Counted from the stretch's first letter, positions 46,431 through 55,415 are shown. The stretch is DNA of 64,000 nt from Clostridiales bacterium (GCA_017451265.1 JAFSPU010000003.1:337399-401398); one strand, 5' to 3'. Numbers and translations: made by a program. The notes: generated by a model from the letters alone, not told the origin.

Positions 46431-48368
46431 TTAACCTACGTAGCAATAGCACCAGAAGCAGAACACAAGATACAGGTATAGCAACACGATCCTTCCTACT
46501 GCACACATACGGTCAACAGCCATATCATTGCCGTCGTTTCCGGATACGGACGTACGACGCATGAAGATAACAGTAAGACTTATAAGCAGTACCGCCATAA
46601 CACTTCTAATCAGGGGAAACGCCACTGAAGTGATGTTAGTCAGGATCTCATAAATCGGGATGCCACTGTAATTGTAGCCCTCGATGGCGAGCATACCGTT
46701 ACCGATCATGTAGATCGTATCCGAGTTATCTGCGTGAATTATGATTAGCAACATCTCCACAACGGCCACTAGCAGTAAGATCCGTCTGTCCTTACCGAAG
46801 AAAGGTGCAAGGAAAGCGAAAGAAAGCACAAGCGGAATAAGCCACTGCTGATGAACATCTACGAACACCGCAAAAGCCTCGTAAACCATAAAAATCACAA
46901 GCATTGACCTATACAGAAGATCTTTTCGGTTATTAGAATCAACATCCTTCATGTAACAGTAGATACACACGCCTGCAAAAGCCATCACGAATAAAGAAAG
47001 TCCGCCTATACTATTGGCAAAGAGTAGTCCTGTGAAGTCATGCCAGTCCGTGATAAAATTCGTGATTGCACTGTAGCCTGTGCCTTGCTCAAATATAAGA
47101 ACAGTGACGAGCTTAACTGAGAGGCATATAAGCGTGTTAAGTGCGATGTCCTTAATTCTCTTATTAGCAAGCAGGAGCAGTGGCACAAATATAAGAAAAG
47201 GAATCAGCTTCATTACCACTGCAAAAGCCATGATAAACGAGAACATCTTATAACTTCCTCTGTAATAGAAAGGAAGTGCCAGAAGCATTATGATCACATA
47301 CATAATGTCAATCTGGCCGAAGCCTATCGACACATACAGAAAAAGCGGAGAGAAAGCATAAACGAGTTTCACGCTTCTTTTATAATCCGAAGGCATGCCG
47401 CATTCATCGCTGACTTTCTCAGTAAGTTTCACAGACCATATGACGAGCACCGCCACAAGTATATCGAGATACCACACTGCTAAGTCACCTATGGGTCCAA
47501 AGTCCATTCCGCCGTCAGTAAAGAAGCTAAACGGAATCATAACGACTGCAATTGGCAGCACTGTGAGAACATTGTAGTTATAGCCGTAGAACTTGGCGAG
47601 ACTACCGTTCACAAGCTCCGCATTATATGCATGATCATAATAAGAGAAGAACTCGCCCGCTTTGAAGGCATCGATCATGCGAAGTCCGCACTTAGCCGTG
47701 ATAAACAGATCAAAATACTGGTTTATAAATACCAGTACCATGATGACGCCAACCGCAAAGAGAACCTTATCAGCAATGTATGTCTTCTTCAGGTCATTCA
47801 GCTCGAGCGAGTAAACATACAATAGCACCAGCAGCGAGAACATAAGGTAAACGCCAAGAAACGAGCCCCTAACGGGCGCACCTGAGTTCACTCCTCTGAT
47901 TTCAACCGAAAGTTCATCTTTATCAGTGACACCAATACCGACAGAACCCGTCTCACCTTCAGAAGAAACGAAGTTAAAAGTGACCGTGTAGTGCTCACCA
48001 CGGTTAAGCCGTGTATCGTCAACACTGATGCTCTCTTCATAAATAGAATTGATAATGCCTGACGCGATAACTTTGCCTCTCATATCCTGAATTGCGAGAC
48101 TCGCATCTATTCTTGATATCGGATCATCATAAGATGCGACCCCCTCAAGATCAACTGTAATTTCGGAAACTACATCACAAGGAGAAGCAAACTCCAACGA
48201 CACACTCTGACCAGGGGTAAGCGTCTTATAGTGCGCAGTTTCATTGCTGTATATTCGCGACCACAGCGACATCTTGGGCACTACCGTCACCAGTGCAATA
48301 CCAAGAAGCACGAGCACTACACAAACTGCCGCCAATTGAAAATGAATTCTCTTTGCCTTTATGGACAT
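46431..48368 (-). CDS. polytopic membrane protein, possible mannosyl/glucosyltransferase (GT-C-like)
   Basis: A 645-residue protein with one N-terminal helix, an outside beta-rich domain of about 130 residues, then roughly ten membrane helices and a loop containing FFSYYDHAYNAELVNGSLAKFY. Patterns such as FGQIDIMYVIIMLLALPFYY and MKLIPFLIFVPLLL are like polyprenol-phosphate-sugar dependent GT-C transferases (DUF2029/mannosyltransferase type). The catalytic acidic residue cannot be assigned with certainty. It is monocistronic and upstream of a tRNA on the other strand. An oligosaccharide export role is the alternative. Confidence 0.6.
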   Translation of the reverse strand: MSIKAKRIHFQLAAVCVVLVLLGIALVTVVPKMSLWSRIYSNETAHYKTLTPGQSVSLEFASPCDVVSEITVDLEGVASYDDPISRIDASLAIQDMRGKVIASGIINSIYEESISVDDTRLNRGEHYTVTFNFVSSEGETGSVGIGVTDKDELSVEIRGVNSGAPVRGSFLGVYLMFSLLVLLYVYSLELNDLKKTYIADKVLFAVGVIMVLVFINQYFDLFITAKCGLRMIDAFKAGEFFSYYDHAYNAELVNGSLAKFYGYNYNVLTVLPIAVVMIPFSFFTDGGMDFGPIGDLAVWYLDILVAVLVIWSVKLTEKVSDECGMPSDYKRSVKLVYAFSPLFLYVSIGFGQIDIMYVIIMLLALPFYYRGSYKMFSFIMAFAVVMKLIPFLIFVPLLLLANKRIKDIALNTLICLSVKLVTVLIFEQGTGYSAITNFITDWHDFTGLLFANSIGGLSLFVMAFAGVCIYCYMKDVDSNNRKDLLYRSMLVIFMVYEAFAVFVDVHQQWLIPLVLSFAFLAPFFGKDRRILLLVAVVEMLLIIIHADNSDTIYMIGNGMLAIEGYNYSGIPIYEILTNITSVAFPLIRSVMAVLLISLTVIFMRRTSVSGNDGNDMAVDRMCAVGRIVLLYLYLVFCFWCYCYVG

Positions 48369-48422
48369 ACCACAAATTCCAATTTATTAATAATAATAGA
48401 ATATCACACACCCAGAGTTTTA

Positions 48423-48431
48423 TGGTACAAT
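48423..48431 (+). promoter_or_regulatory. extended -10 promoter of tRNA-Pro
   Basis: TGGTACAAT matches the extended -10 form (TG-n-TACAAT) and lies 16 bases before the mature tRNA 5' end. No good -35 is seen. Confidence 0.5.
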
Positions 48432-48447
48432 TCTTGGGCAAAAAGAT

Positions 48448-48523
48448 CGAGGTGTAGCGCAGTTGGTAGCGTACGTGCTTTGGGAGCATGGGGTCGCAAG
48501 TTCGAGTCTTGTCACCTCGACCA
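48448..48523 (+). tRNA. tRNA-Pro (anticodon TGG)
   Basis: A complete 76-nt cloverleaf. The acceptor stem CGAGGTG pairs with CACCTCG, the discriminator is A and the CCA is encoded. The D arm is GCGC/GCGT, the anticodon stem CGTGC/GCATG has loop TTTGGGA (anticodon TGG), and the T arm is GCAAG/CTTGT with TTCGAGT. It reads proline CCA and, with wobble modification, the other CCN codons. Confidence 0.97.
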
Positions 48524-48530
48524 GGAATAT

Positions 48531-48592
48531 AAACACCCTCGCTACGTACTCCGCACTTCGCTTGTGCGTAAGTACGCTCGGGGTGTTTTTTA
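48531..48592. terminator. long hairpin terminator, likely bidirectional
   Basis: AAACACCC (48531-48538) pairs with GGGTGTTT (48581-48588), enclosing further pairs GTACT-rich (546-550 with 571-575) and GCAC/GTGC (553-556 with 564-567). A T run follows on the plus strand, and TTTATATT on the minus strand. It ends tRNA-Pro and probably also the polyamine operon. Confidence 0.8.
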
Positions 48593-48618
48593 TTTCTGTA
48601 AAGAAGATTGCTCCGCTG

Positions 48619-49773
48619 TTAGCTGCCGAGGCGGTGCTTGAAGTCGGCGTAGCCGAAGTGCGTGATCTGTTCAATGGAGCCGTCCGCCTTAAGCTTATAG
48701 ATATCAGGCAGCGGCATGCCGTTAAAGGTGTTGTTCTTGCATGTGGTGTAGATTGCCATGTCCTCGAACACCAGCAGGTCGCCCTCCTTCAGCTCGTGAT
48801 CAAAACTGTAGTCCCCTATAACATCCCCAGACAGGCATGTGGGACCGCCGAGCCTGTAACGGTACGGTTTGCCTCCCTCGCTGTCCGCGCCCCTCAAAGG
48901 CGGCGTATACGGCATCTCAATGACATCCGGCATGTGGCATGCTGCACTCGCATCAAGGATTGCGATCTTCATGTCCTGATTCTCCACCACATCCAGCACG
49001 CGCGTAAGCAGATAACCCGAATTAAGCGCCACTGCCTCACCGGGCTCCAGATAAACCTGCACGCCCCACTTCTCCTTAGCATCCGTAAGAATACGTTCAA
49101 GCCTGGCAACATCGTAATCAGCCTTGGTGATGTGATGGCCGCCGCCCATGTTGAGCCACTTCATGCGGGGAAGCACGTCGGCGAACTTCTCCTCCACCAC
49201 GCGCACCGTTACTTCAAGCGCATCCGAATTCTGCTCGCAAAGTGTATGAAAGTGCAGTCCGTCCAGAAGCTCCAGAAGCTCGGGCGTCATCTCCTTATCC
49301 AACACACTTCTCGTTACTCCCAGGCGGCTCCCGCGTGCACACGGATCGTAAATCTCATGACCTTCCTGCGTGGAGCACTCGGGGTTGATCCTAAGTCCTA
49401 CGCTCTTGCCCGCGTTCTTGGCCTTAAACCCGAATTTCGCAAGCTGATGAACCGAATTAAACACAATGTGATCCGCATACTTTAAAAGCTCGTCAAACTC
49501 ATCATCGCGGTAGGCTCCGCAGAAGACGTGCACCTCACCTTCCGGCATCTCTTCCTTGCCGAGCCTCGCCTCGTAAAGCCCGCTCGCCTCAGTGCCTGCC
49601 AGGTAACCTGACAGCAGCGGATAGAAGTCGTAATTCGAGAACGCCTTCTGCGCGAGCAGGATTTTGCAGCCAGTGCGTGACATGACTGAAGCCAAGGCCT
49701 CAGCGTTCTTTAAAAGCTGCCCCTCGTCGATAACGTAGCAGGGCGTTTTTAAGCTGTCGAAGATGCCGTTCAT
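48619..49773 (-). CDS. nspC: carboxynorspermidine/carboxyspermidine decarboxylase
   Basis: A PLP enzyme of the alanine-racemase fold, 384 residues. It decarboxylates carboxyspermidine (or carboxynorspermidine) to the polyamine. The N-terminus TPCYVID is a family mark, the PLP lysine is in ILLAQKAFSNYDF, and GLRINPECS, HFHTLCEQ, MGGGHHIT and EPGEAVAL are all present. The ATG at 49773 is preferred; a GTG at 49782 that overlaps the previous stop is possible. It is the last gene of the polyamine operon. Confidence 0.92.
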   Translation of the reverse strand: MNGIFDSLKTPCYVIDEGQLLKNAEALASVMSRTGCKILLAQKAFSNYDFYPLLSGYLAGTEASGLYEARLGKEEMPEGEVHVFCGAYRDDEFDELLKYADHIVFNSVHQLAKFGFKAKNAGKSVGLRINPECSTQEGHEIYDPCARGSRLGVTRSVLDKEMTPELLELLDGLHFHTLCEQNSDALEVTVRVVEEKFADVLPRMKWLNMGGGHHITKADYDVARLERILTDAKEKWGVQVYLEPGEAVALNSGYLLTRVLDVVENQDMKIAILDASAACHMPDVIEMPYTPPLRGADSEGGKPYRYRLGGPTCLSGDVIGDYSFDHELKEGDLLVFEDMAIYTTCKNNTFNGMPLPDIYKLKADGSIEQITHFGYADFKHRLGS

Positions 49774-49778
49774 ATTAA

Positions 49779-51038
49779 TCACTCTACCAGTACGGGAGCG
49801 AAGTTCTCGCGCCTGGGAAGTCCGTGCTTATCGAGTGCATCGAGGAACGGATCCGGATCGAATTCTTCTACCGTGTGGACGCCCTTCTCGGTCCACTTAC
49901 CTGTAAGCAGCATCAGAGCGCCGCACATTGCGGGCACGCCTGTGGTGTAGCTTATAGCCTGGCTCTCAACTTCCTTGTAGCACTCCTGGTGATCGCATAC
50001 ATTATAGATGTAGTAAGTCTTTTCCTTGCCGTCCTTCTTACCCGTGAAGATGCAGCCAATGTTGGTCTTGCCGTGTGTGCGGGGGCCGAGGCTTGCAGGA
50101 TCAGGGAGAAGCTCCTTAAGGAACTTGATGGGAACGATCTCGTGTCCTTCGAAGTTAACGGGAACCGTGGAAAGCATGCCGACATTCTCGAGACACTTCA
50201 TGTGTGTAAGATAGCTCTGTCCAAATGTCATGAAGAAGCGGATCCTCTTAACCTCGGGGATATTTACAGCAAGGGACTCGAGCTCCTCATGGTGAAGAAG
50301 GTACATGTCCTTCTGTCCGACGGAGTCGAAGTCGTACTCACGCTTGATGCTCATGGCGGGGATCTCTACCCACTTGCCGTTCTCGATGTAGCTTCCGGGA
50401 GCGGATACCTCACGCAGGTTTACTTCGGGGTTGAAGTTGGTGGCGAAGGCATAGCCGTGGTCGCCTCCGTTGCAGTCGAGGATGTCGATCGTATCGATGG
50501 TATCGAACTCATGCTTCTTGGCATAAGCGCAGTAAGCCTGAGTTACTCCGGGATCGAAGCCGCAGCCGAGAAGTGCCGTAAGTCCCGCCTTCTCGAACTT
50601 CTCCTTGTATGCCCACTGCCAGCTGTAATCAAAGTAAGCTGAGAAGCCCTGCTCCTTACATCTCTTCTCATAGATCGCACGCCACTTAGGATCGTCTGTA
50701 TCCTCGGGCTCGTAGTTAGCCGTATCCATGTAGTTAACGCCGCAGATGAGGCATGCATCCATGATCGTAAGGTCCTGATAAGGAAGCGCGATGTTCATGA
50801 CAAGATCGGGCTTGTATGAATTGATGAGCGCAACCAGCTCATCGACATTATCTGCATCAACCTGTGCCGTGGTAATTACAGTCTTCGTCTTTCCCTTAAG
50901 CGCTTCGGCGAGCGCGTCGCACTTGGACTTAGTTCTGCTCGCGATGCAAAGCTCAGTGAACACATCGTCCACCTGGCAGCACTTTCTGATGGCCACATTT
51001 GCGACACCTCCGCAACCGATTACCAATACTCTGCTCAT
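49779..51038 (-). CDS. carboxynorspermidine/carboxyspermidine dehydrogenase (Lys1-like)
   Basis: A 419-residue saccharopine-dehydrogenase-like reductase. It should condense aspartate semialdehyde with putrescine (or a related amine) and reduce the product with NADPH. The N-terminal Rossmann loop is VLVIGCGGVANVAIRKC, followed by CIASRT, NIALPYQDL, LLGCGFDPGVTQAY and CNGGDHGYAF. It overlaps nspC or lies 5 bases from it and follows speB by 16 bases. Agmatine as acceptor (carboxyaminopropylagmatine route) is an alternative. Confidence 0.9.
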   Translation of the reverse strand: MSRVLVIGCGGVANVAIRKCCQVDDVFTELCIASRTKSKCDALAEALKGKTKTVITTAQVDADNVDELVALINSYKPDLVMNIALPYQDLTIMDACLICGVNYMDTANYEPEDTDDPKWRAIYEKRCKEQGFSAYFDYSWQWAYKEKFEKAGLTALLGCGFDPGVTQAYCAYAKKHEFDTIDTIDILDCNGGDHGYAFATNFNPEVNLREVSAPGSYIENGKWVEIPAMSIKREYDFDSVGQKDMYLLHHEELESLAVNIPEVKRIRFFMTFGQSYLTHMKCLENVGMLSTVPVNFEGHEIVPIKFLKELLPDPASLGPRTHGKTNIGCIFTGKKDGKEKTYYIYNVCDHQECYKEVESQAISYTTGVPAMCGALMLLTGKWTEKGVHTVEEFDPDPFLDALDKHGLPRRENFAPVLVE

Positions 51039-51054
51039 GTTGTTATCCCCCTTA

Positions 51055-51909
51055 TTATGTGTTGATTGAAAGGATCAGTTCTCTTAATACTTTGCAGGCA
51101 ACTGCCGTGGAGGCGCCGCTTGCATCAAGCATGGGTGCGAGCTCATTAACGTCCGCACCCACGATGTTCGTCTTGCTTACCGTAAGGATCGCATCCAGAA
51201 GCTCCGTGAAGTTTACGCCGCCAGCCTCGGGTGTACCCGTGCCGCAGAACACGGACGGATCCAGGCAGTCGAGGTCGATCGTGAAATACACGGGTGTGTT
51301 GTTCTTAGAAAGTTCCTCACACACTTCCTTAAGCCCGTCGAAATTAAACCTGTGCATGTCAGTGTGCTCTGCCGCAAACTTAAACTCATCGCGCTCACCG
51401 CTTCTTATGCAGAACTGGTGGATCTTGCCGTCACCCACAAGACCGTGGCATCTTCTTAATACACATGCGTGGCTTAACTTAACTCCGAGGTAATCATCTC
51501 TTAAGTCAGCGTGCGCATCGAAGTGAATGATCTGAAGATCAGGGTACTTCTTGAACACAGCCTTCACAGCGCCGTAAGTTACGAGGTGCTCGCCTCCGAT
51601 CATGAGGGGAAGCTTGCCGTCATTTAAGATCTTTTCCGTCTGCTCTTCGATATCATTAAGTGCCGATTCTGATGAGCCGAAGCAAAGCTCCAGATCACCG
51701 CAGTCGAACACCTTGATGTCAGTAAGATCCTTGTCCTGATAAGGACTGTAAGTCTCTATTCCGAAGCTTTCATGGCGGATGGCCGCACTACCGAATCTTG
51801 CGCCGGGACGAAAGCTCGTGGTGGAATCAAAAGGCGCACCCCAGAGCACGATCTTTGATTCGCTGTACTCGCTGTCGCAGCCGATAAACGTCTCTACATT
51901 CTTATTCAC
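51055..51909 (-). CDS. speB: agmatinase/arginase-family ureohydrolase
   Basis: A 284-residue manganese ureohydrolase. Metal ligands are present in GGEHLVTYG, HFDAHADLRD and DLDCLDPSVFCGTGTPEAGG. In this operon it most likely hydrolyses agmatine to putrescine and urea, or acts on aminopropylagmatine. It overlaps speE by 4 bases. The LRDDYLG segment and lack of an arginase-specific loop support agmatinase over arginase. Confidence 0.88.
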   Translation of the reverse strand: MNKNVETFIGCDSEYSESKIVLWGAPFDSTTSFRPGARFGSAAIRHESFGIETYSPYQDKDLTDIKVFDCGDLELCFGSSESALNDIEEQTEKILNDGKLPLMIGGEHLVTYGAVKAVFKKYPDLQIIHFDAHADLRDDYLGVKLSHACVLRRCHGLVGDGKIHQFCIRSGERDEFKFAAEHTDMHRFNFDGLKEVCEELSKNNTPVYFTIDLDCLDPSVFCGTGTPEAGGVNFTELLDAILTVSKTNIVGADVNELAPMLDASGASTAVACKVLRELILSINT

Positions 51910-52760
51910 GATTCAACCTCCATAAGCATCTTTTCGAGGTATGCGGGAAGATAGAACGAACCCACATGCAGTTTTGTTGTGTAGTACTTGGTGCTTAGGT
52001 GCAGCTTCTTCCACCTGTCCTCATCGAAGTCCTCGATGGGGTGGTACTTCTTGCTCGCAAAGCCGAACAGCCAGTAGCCCGCAGCGTAAGTCGGGATGTG
52101 TGCCTGATATACGCGGCTTATGGGGAACGTGTTTACGATCCTCTTGTGGCTTCTTTGCATAGCCTCTGCGTCATGCTTGTAGAAGGGGCTTCCCTGCTGG
52201 TTTACCATAATGCCATCGCTTCTTAAAGCGTTGTAACAGATGCCGTAGAACTCTCTTGTGAAGTAACCCTCGGAAGGACCGAACGGATCGTTGGAATCGA
52301 CAATGATGAGGTCATATTCGTCGGAACTTCTTCTTATGAAACGCAGTGCATTATCGTAGTAGATATGAACTCGGCTGTCATCGAGCTTGCAGGCGTTCTC
52401 GGGAAGATATGTGCGGCACGCTTCGATAACCTTGTCGTCCATCTCAACGAGGTCGATCCTCTTAACGCTCTCGTATCTTGTGAGCTCCTTAACGACACCG
52501 CCGTCTCCCGCGCCGATAACGAGAATATCCTGAACATTCGGATGAACGGACATGGGGATGTGCGTGATCATCTCGTCGTAGATAAACTCATCGCGCTCCG
52601 TAAGCATTACGTTGCCGTCCAATGCCAGCACCTTACCGAACTCGGGAGTATCGAAGATATCGATCTGCTGATAATCGCTCTTGCCCGAATAAAGATGTCT
52701 CGTAACACGTATGCTGTGTCTTACGTCAGGCGCATGATATTCGCTGAACCAAAGATTCAT
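51906..52760 (-). CDS. speE: spermidine synthase-family aminopropyltransferase
   Basis: A 284-residue SpeE-like protein. The SAM-derived cofactor loop is VIGAGDGGVVKELTRY, the catalytic aspartate is in IIVDSNDPFGPSEGYFT, and VNQQGSPFY and YQAHIPTYAAGYW follow as usual. It transfers an aminopropyl group from decarboxylated SAM to putrescine or agmatine. No speD is in the window, so the donor supply is unclear and its substrate in this operon is open. Confidence 0.88.
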   Translation of the reverse strand: MNLWFSEYHAPDVRHSIRVTRHLYSGKSDYQQIDIFDTPEFGKVLALDGNVMLTERDEFIYDEMITHIPMSVHPNVQDILVIGAGDGGVVKELTRYESVKRIDLVEMDDKVIEACRTYLPENACKLDDSRVHIYYDNALRFIRRSSDEYDLIIVDSNDPFGPSEGYFTREFYGICYNALRSDGIMVNQQGSPFYKHDAEAMQRSHKRIVNTFPISRVYQAHIPTYAAGYWLFGFASKKYHPIEDFDEDRWKKLHLSTKYYTTKLHVGSFYLPAYLEKMLMEVES

Positions 52761-52772
52761 CCGTTATCCTCC

Positions 52773-54227
52773 TTATACCAGAATGTTGATGTTGTTGATG
52801 TCCGGATCCTCGGGACCTGTCATGGAACAGCCCTTGGCCTTCGCGTAGCTTATGTACTCGAGTATGGCTTCAGTGATCCTCTCACCGGGAGCCAGGATCG
52901 GGATTCCGGGCGGATAACACATTACGAACTCACTGCAGACCTCTCCCGCACTGTCCTTAAGCGGAACGCTCTTCTTGTTGGAATAGAAAGCCTTCTGCGG
53001 ACTGCATACGACCTCGGGATCTATATACTCCTGCGTCATGAGGCCGTCGGGATTTTTCTTGTATCTTCTGCGGATCTCGGCAAGCGCACTAACGAGTCGC
53101 TCGAGCTCCTGCATTCTGTCACCGATCGAAAGATATGCGAGGATGTTTCCGATATCACCGAACTCGATCTGGATGTCGTACTCATCTCTTAAGATGTCGT
53201 AAACCTCGATGCCCGCAAGGCCGATATCCCTTGTGTGAACACTTAACTTGGTGGGGTCGAAGTCGAAGATGGAATCACCGTTTATCATCTCGCGTCCGTA
53301 AGCATAGTAGCCTCCGATCGCGTTGACCTCTTCCCTTGCGTACTCCGCCATCTCGATAACCTTGCGGAAGACTTCCTTTCCTCTTAATGCGAGGTTTCTT
53401 CTGCTTATGTCAAGGCTCGACATGAGAAGATAACTTCCCGATGTCGTCTGCGTAAGATTGATGATCTGTCTTACGTGTCCTTCGCTTACGTTCTCGCCGA
53501 TAAGAAGGAGGCTCGACTGAGTTAAGCTACCGCCGCTTTTGTGCATCGATACGGCAGCCATGTCGGCACCTGCACGCATGGCAGACACAGGCATGTTCTC
53601 GCCGAAATAAAAATGCGTTCCGTGCGCCTCGTCAGCAAGGCATAACATGCCCGCGTCGTGCGCCATCTTTACGATAGCTCTTATATCACTGCAGATACCG
53701 TAGTAAGTCGGGTTATTAACCAGGACCGCAACCGCATCGGGGTTCTCCTCGATCGCCTTCTTAACCTGGTCGCGGTTCATGCCGAGCGAGATACCGAGTC
53801 TTCTGTCGACATCAGGATTAACGTAGACCGGGATTGCTCCGCACAGTACCAAAGAATTGATAACGCTTCTGTGCACGTTACGCGGGAGGATGATCTTGTC
53901 GCCCTGCTTGCAGCAGGAAAGAACCATGCTCTGAACCGAGCTTGTCGTGCCGCCTACCATAAGGAACGCATGCTTCGCACCGAAAGCATCTGCAGCAAGA
54001 AGTTCCGCCTCGTGTATTACCGACACGGGATGGCAAAGGTTATCCAGAGGCTTCATGCTGTTGACGTCAACGCCGACGCACTTCTCGCCGAGAAAAGCCG
54101 TGAGCTCAGGGTTACCCTTGCCGTGCTTATGTCCCGGCACATCGAAAGGCACCACGCGCATCTCGCGGAATCTCTCGAGAGCCTCGTAGATCGGAGCCCT
54201 TGTCTGATCCAATTCTGTTCTTTCCAT
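52773..54227 (-). CDS. speA: arginine/lysine/ornithine decarboxylase
   Basis: A 484-residue fold-type I PLP decarboxylase of the short Firmicute SpeA type. PLP lysine K230 is in SMHKSGGSLTQSS, with DVPGHKHGKGNP near the N-terminus, GGTTSSVQSM for cofactor phosphate and ADEAHGTHF for the ring. Followed by speE and agmatinase, arginine is the most likely substrate (giving agmatine). The start is ATG with GAGGTGA 4 bases upstream. A terminator and a long leader lie immediately before it, so its expression is probably conditional. Confidence 0.9.
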   Translation of the reverse strand: MERTELDQTRAPIYEALERFREMRVVPFDVPGHKHGKGNPELTAFLGEKCVGVDVNSMKPLDNLCHPVSVIHEAELLAADAFGAKHAFLMVGGTTSSVQSMVLSCCKQGDKIILPRNVHRSVINSLVLCGAIPVYVNPDVDRRLGISLGMNRDQVKKAIEENPDAVAVLVNNPTYYGICSDIRAIVKMAHDAGMLCLADEAHGTHFYFGENMPVSAMRAGADMAAVSMHKSGGSLTQSSLLLIGENVSEGHVRQIINLTQTTSGSYLLMSSLDISRRNLALRGKEVFRKVIEMAEYAREEVNAIGGYYAYGREMINGDSIFDFDPTKLSVHTRDIGLAGIEVYDILRDEYDIQIEFGDIGNILAYLSIGDRMQELERLVSALAEIRRRYKKNPDGLMTQEYIDPEVVCSPQKAFYSNKKSVPLKDSAGEVCSEFVMCYPPGIPILAPGERITEAILEYISYAKAKGCSMTGPEDPDINNINILV

Positions 54228-54560
54228 AGTTCACCTCAAACAAAAACGCAAGCTGTGCAATCTCACAACTTGCGTATGGTTCAAATATATTCTGTCGGTC
54301 ATCAAATAATGATAATCCGGTATCCAGAGTCTATATAGTAATACTACTTTTACTACTCTTATTGACCATTTCACAAGTCTGCGTAAGTTACGCATTTCGG
54401 TTATAAAGTAACCAACTTATAAAACTGAGCTTTTAACTCAATCAATAGATCGGAAGAACCGATCATCGGCAGTGGACCCGGCTGTCCGTGGCCTCAACTC
54501 CTTAGGAGTGGTCCGTAAATTACTTTAGACTCTGATAAACATCGTCTATAAAACACGGGC
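54228..54560 (-). promoter_or_regulatory. structured 5' leader of the polyamine operon, riboswitch/attenuator candidate
   Basis: About 326 transcribed bases precede speA. A 9-bp long-range helix (CAGAGTCTA 54526-54534 with TAGACTCTG 54325-54333) closes a domain of about 210 bases. Inside it, on the minus strand, GGACC/GGTCC encloses two small hairpins (ACTCC/GGAGT and GGC/GCC), followed by GATCGG/CCGATC, TGAGT/GCTCA, GGTTA/TAACC and TGCGTAA/TTACGCA. A terminator lies just before the ribosome site. ACGCAGACTTGTG upstream resembles the terminator's first arm and could be an alternative partner. A 21-codon ORF (54401-54466) may encode a leader peptide. No known riboswitch class was recognised. 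Confidence 0.65.
54241..54277 (-). terminator. leader terminator upstream of speA
   Basis: On the minus strand ACGCAAGTTGTG pairs with GCACAGCTTGCGT around a short loop and is followed by TTTTTG. It ends 4 bases before the speA ribosome site (54231-54237), the place of a transcription attenuator. Confidence 0.8.
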
Positions 54561-54589
54561 ATTATACCTTGTACACCCATGTTCGTCAA
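54561..54589 (-). promoter_or_regulatory. consensus sigma-A promoter of the polyamine operon
   Basis: TTGACG (54584-54589) and TATAAT (54561-54566) on the minus strand are 17 bases apart, just after the stop codon of the HAD gene. The predicted start near 54553 gives the long speA leader. Confidence 0.85.
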
Positions 54590-54599
54590 TTAAATAAAA

Positions 54600-55415
54600 T
54601 TAAGGATTCAGAAGCTCGATTATCTTGCGCGTGACGCTCTCCTCGTTGTTCGTGCCGATCGTCTCCGTGAAGCACTCCTTGAGCTTAGGGTGCGCGTTTG
54701 CCACCGCATACGAGAAGGCTGCATGCTCCGCCATGGGAATGTCGTTAAGGTAATCCCCGAAGACCGCGGTCTCCTCAGGCGTGATGCCGAGCGCCTCCTG
54801 CAAAGTCTTCACGCCGACGCCCTTGGAAAGGCCTGCTGCATACACATCGATCCACACATATGCCGTCACCTGCACACGCAGGCGGTTCCCGTCAAACTTG
54901 CGCAAAAACGGGTAAATATTCTTCTCGATGTCATCGAAATGCAGCAGGGCAATCTTTATCACGGGCTCCGGGATATTATGCAGGTCACACGCGCGCCACG
55001 AAGGGAAGTATTTGCTCAGCTCCTGCAAGATCTTCGGTGTAACTTCCCGGCTTGAACTCACCCAGGCATCGTTTAACCCGCATGCCACAGGGAACACATC
55101 ATCAAGGCGCTCCGCCTCCTCAAGGACAGGCGCGTAGTCTTCATAAGAGATCAGCGTCTCCTTAAGGATCTTTCCGCGGTGAAATACGCGCGCCCCGTTA
55201 TCCGTTATAAAGGCCATCCTCTGCGCATACTCGCCAAAAGGTACTGCGGCGCCGTCAATGGCCCTGCCGCTTCCGGCAGCAAAAACGACACCCTGCTTCT
55301 CCATAAGCTCGAAGGCTTCCTTGAAGTTAGACGGAAGAGTGCTGTCACTTCTTAGCAGGCACCCGTCCAGATCGGTTACTATGAGTTTAACTGGCACGCA
55401 AGAGACCTCTTTCAT
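54600..55415 (-). CDS. HAD-superfamily phosphatase, Cof type
   Basis: A 271-residue Cof/YidA-like hydrolase. HAD motif I is VTDLDGCLL, motif II is near AAGSGRA, and motif IV is AVFGDYLNDIPMAE; a C2B cap domain lies between. It probably dephosphorylates sugar phosphates or nucleotides. A GTG at 55397, 8 bases after AGAGG, gives a start of MPVKLIVTDLDG and may be the true start instead of the ATG at 55415. It lies alone, upstream of the polyamine operon. Confidence 0.85.
   Translation of the reverse strand: MKEVSCVPVKLIVTDLDGCLLRSDSTLPSNFKEAFELMEKQGVVFAAGSGRAIDGAAVPFGEYAQRMAFITDNGARVFHRGKILKETLISYEDYAPVLEEAERLDDVFPVACGLNDAWVSSSREVTPKILQELSKYFPSWRACDLHNIPEPVIKIALLHFDDIEKNIYPFLRKFDGNRLRVQVTAYVWIDVYAAGLSKGVGVKTLQEALGITPEETAVFGDYLNDIPMAEHAAFSYAVANAHPKLKECFTETIGTNNEESVTRKIIELLNP

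Noticed and set aside
54228-54560. Known riboswitch classes for the speA leader
   Set aside because: T-box (GGTGGNACCGCG), lysine (AGAGGTGC), SAM-I and guanidine-I core sequences, as remembered, were looked for by eye and not found; a covariance search would be needed to be sure.
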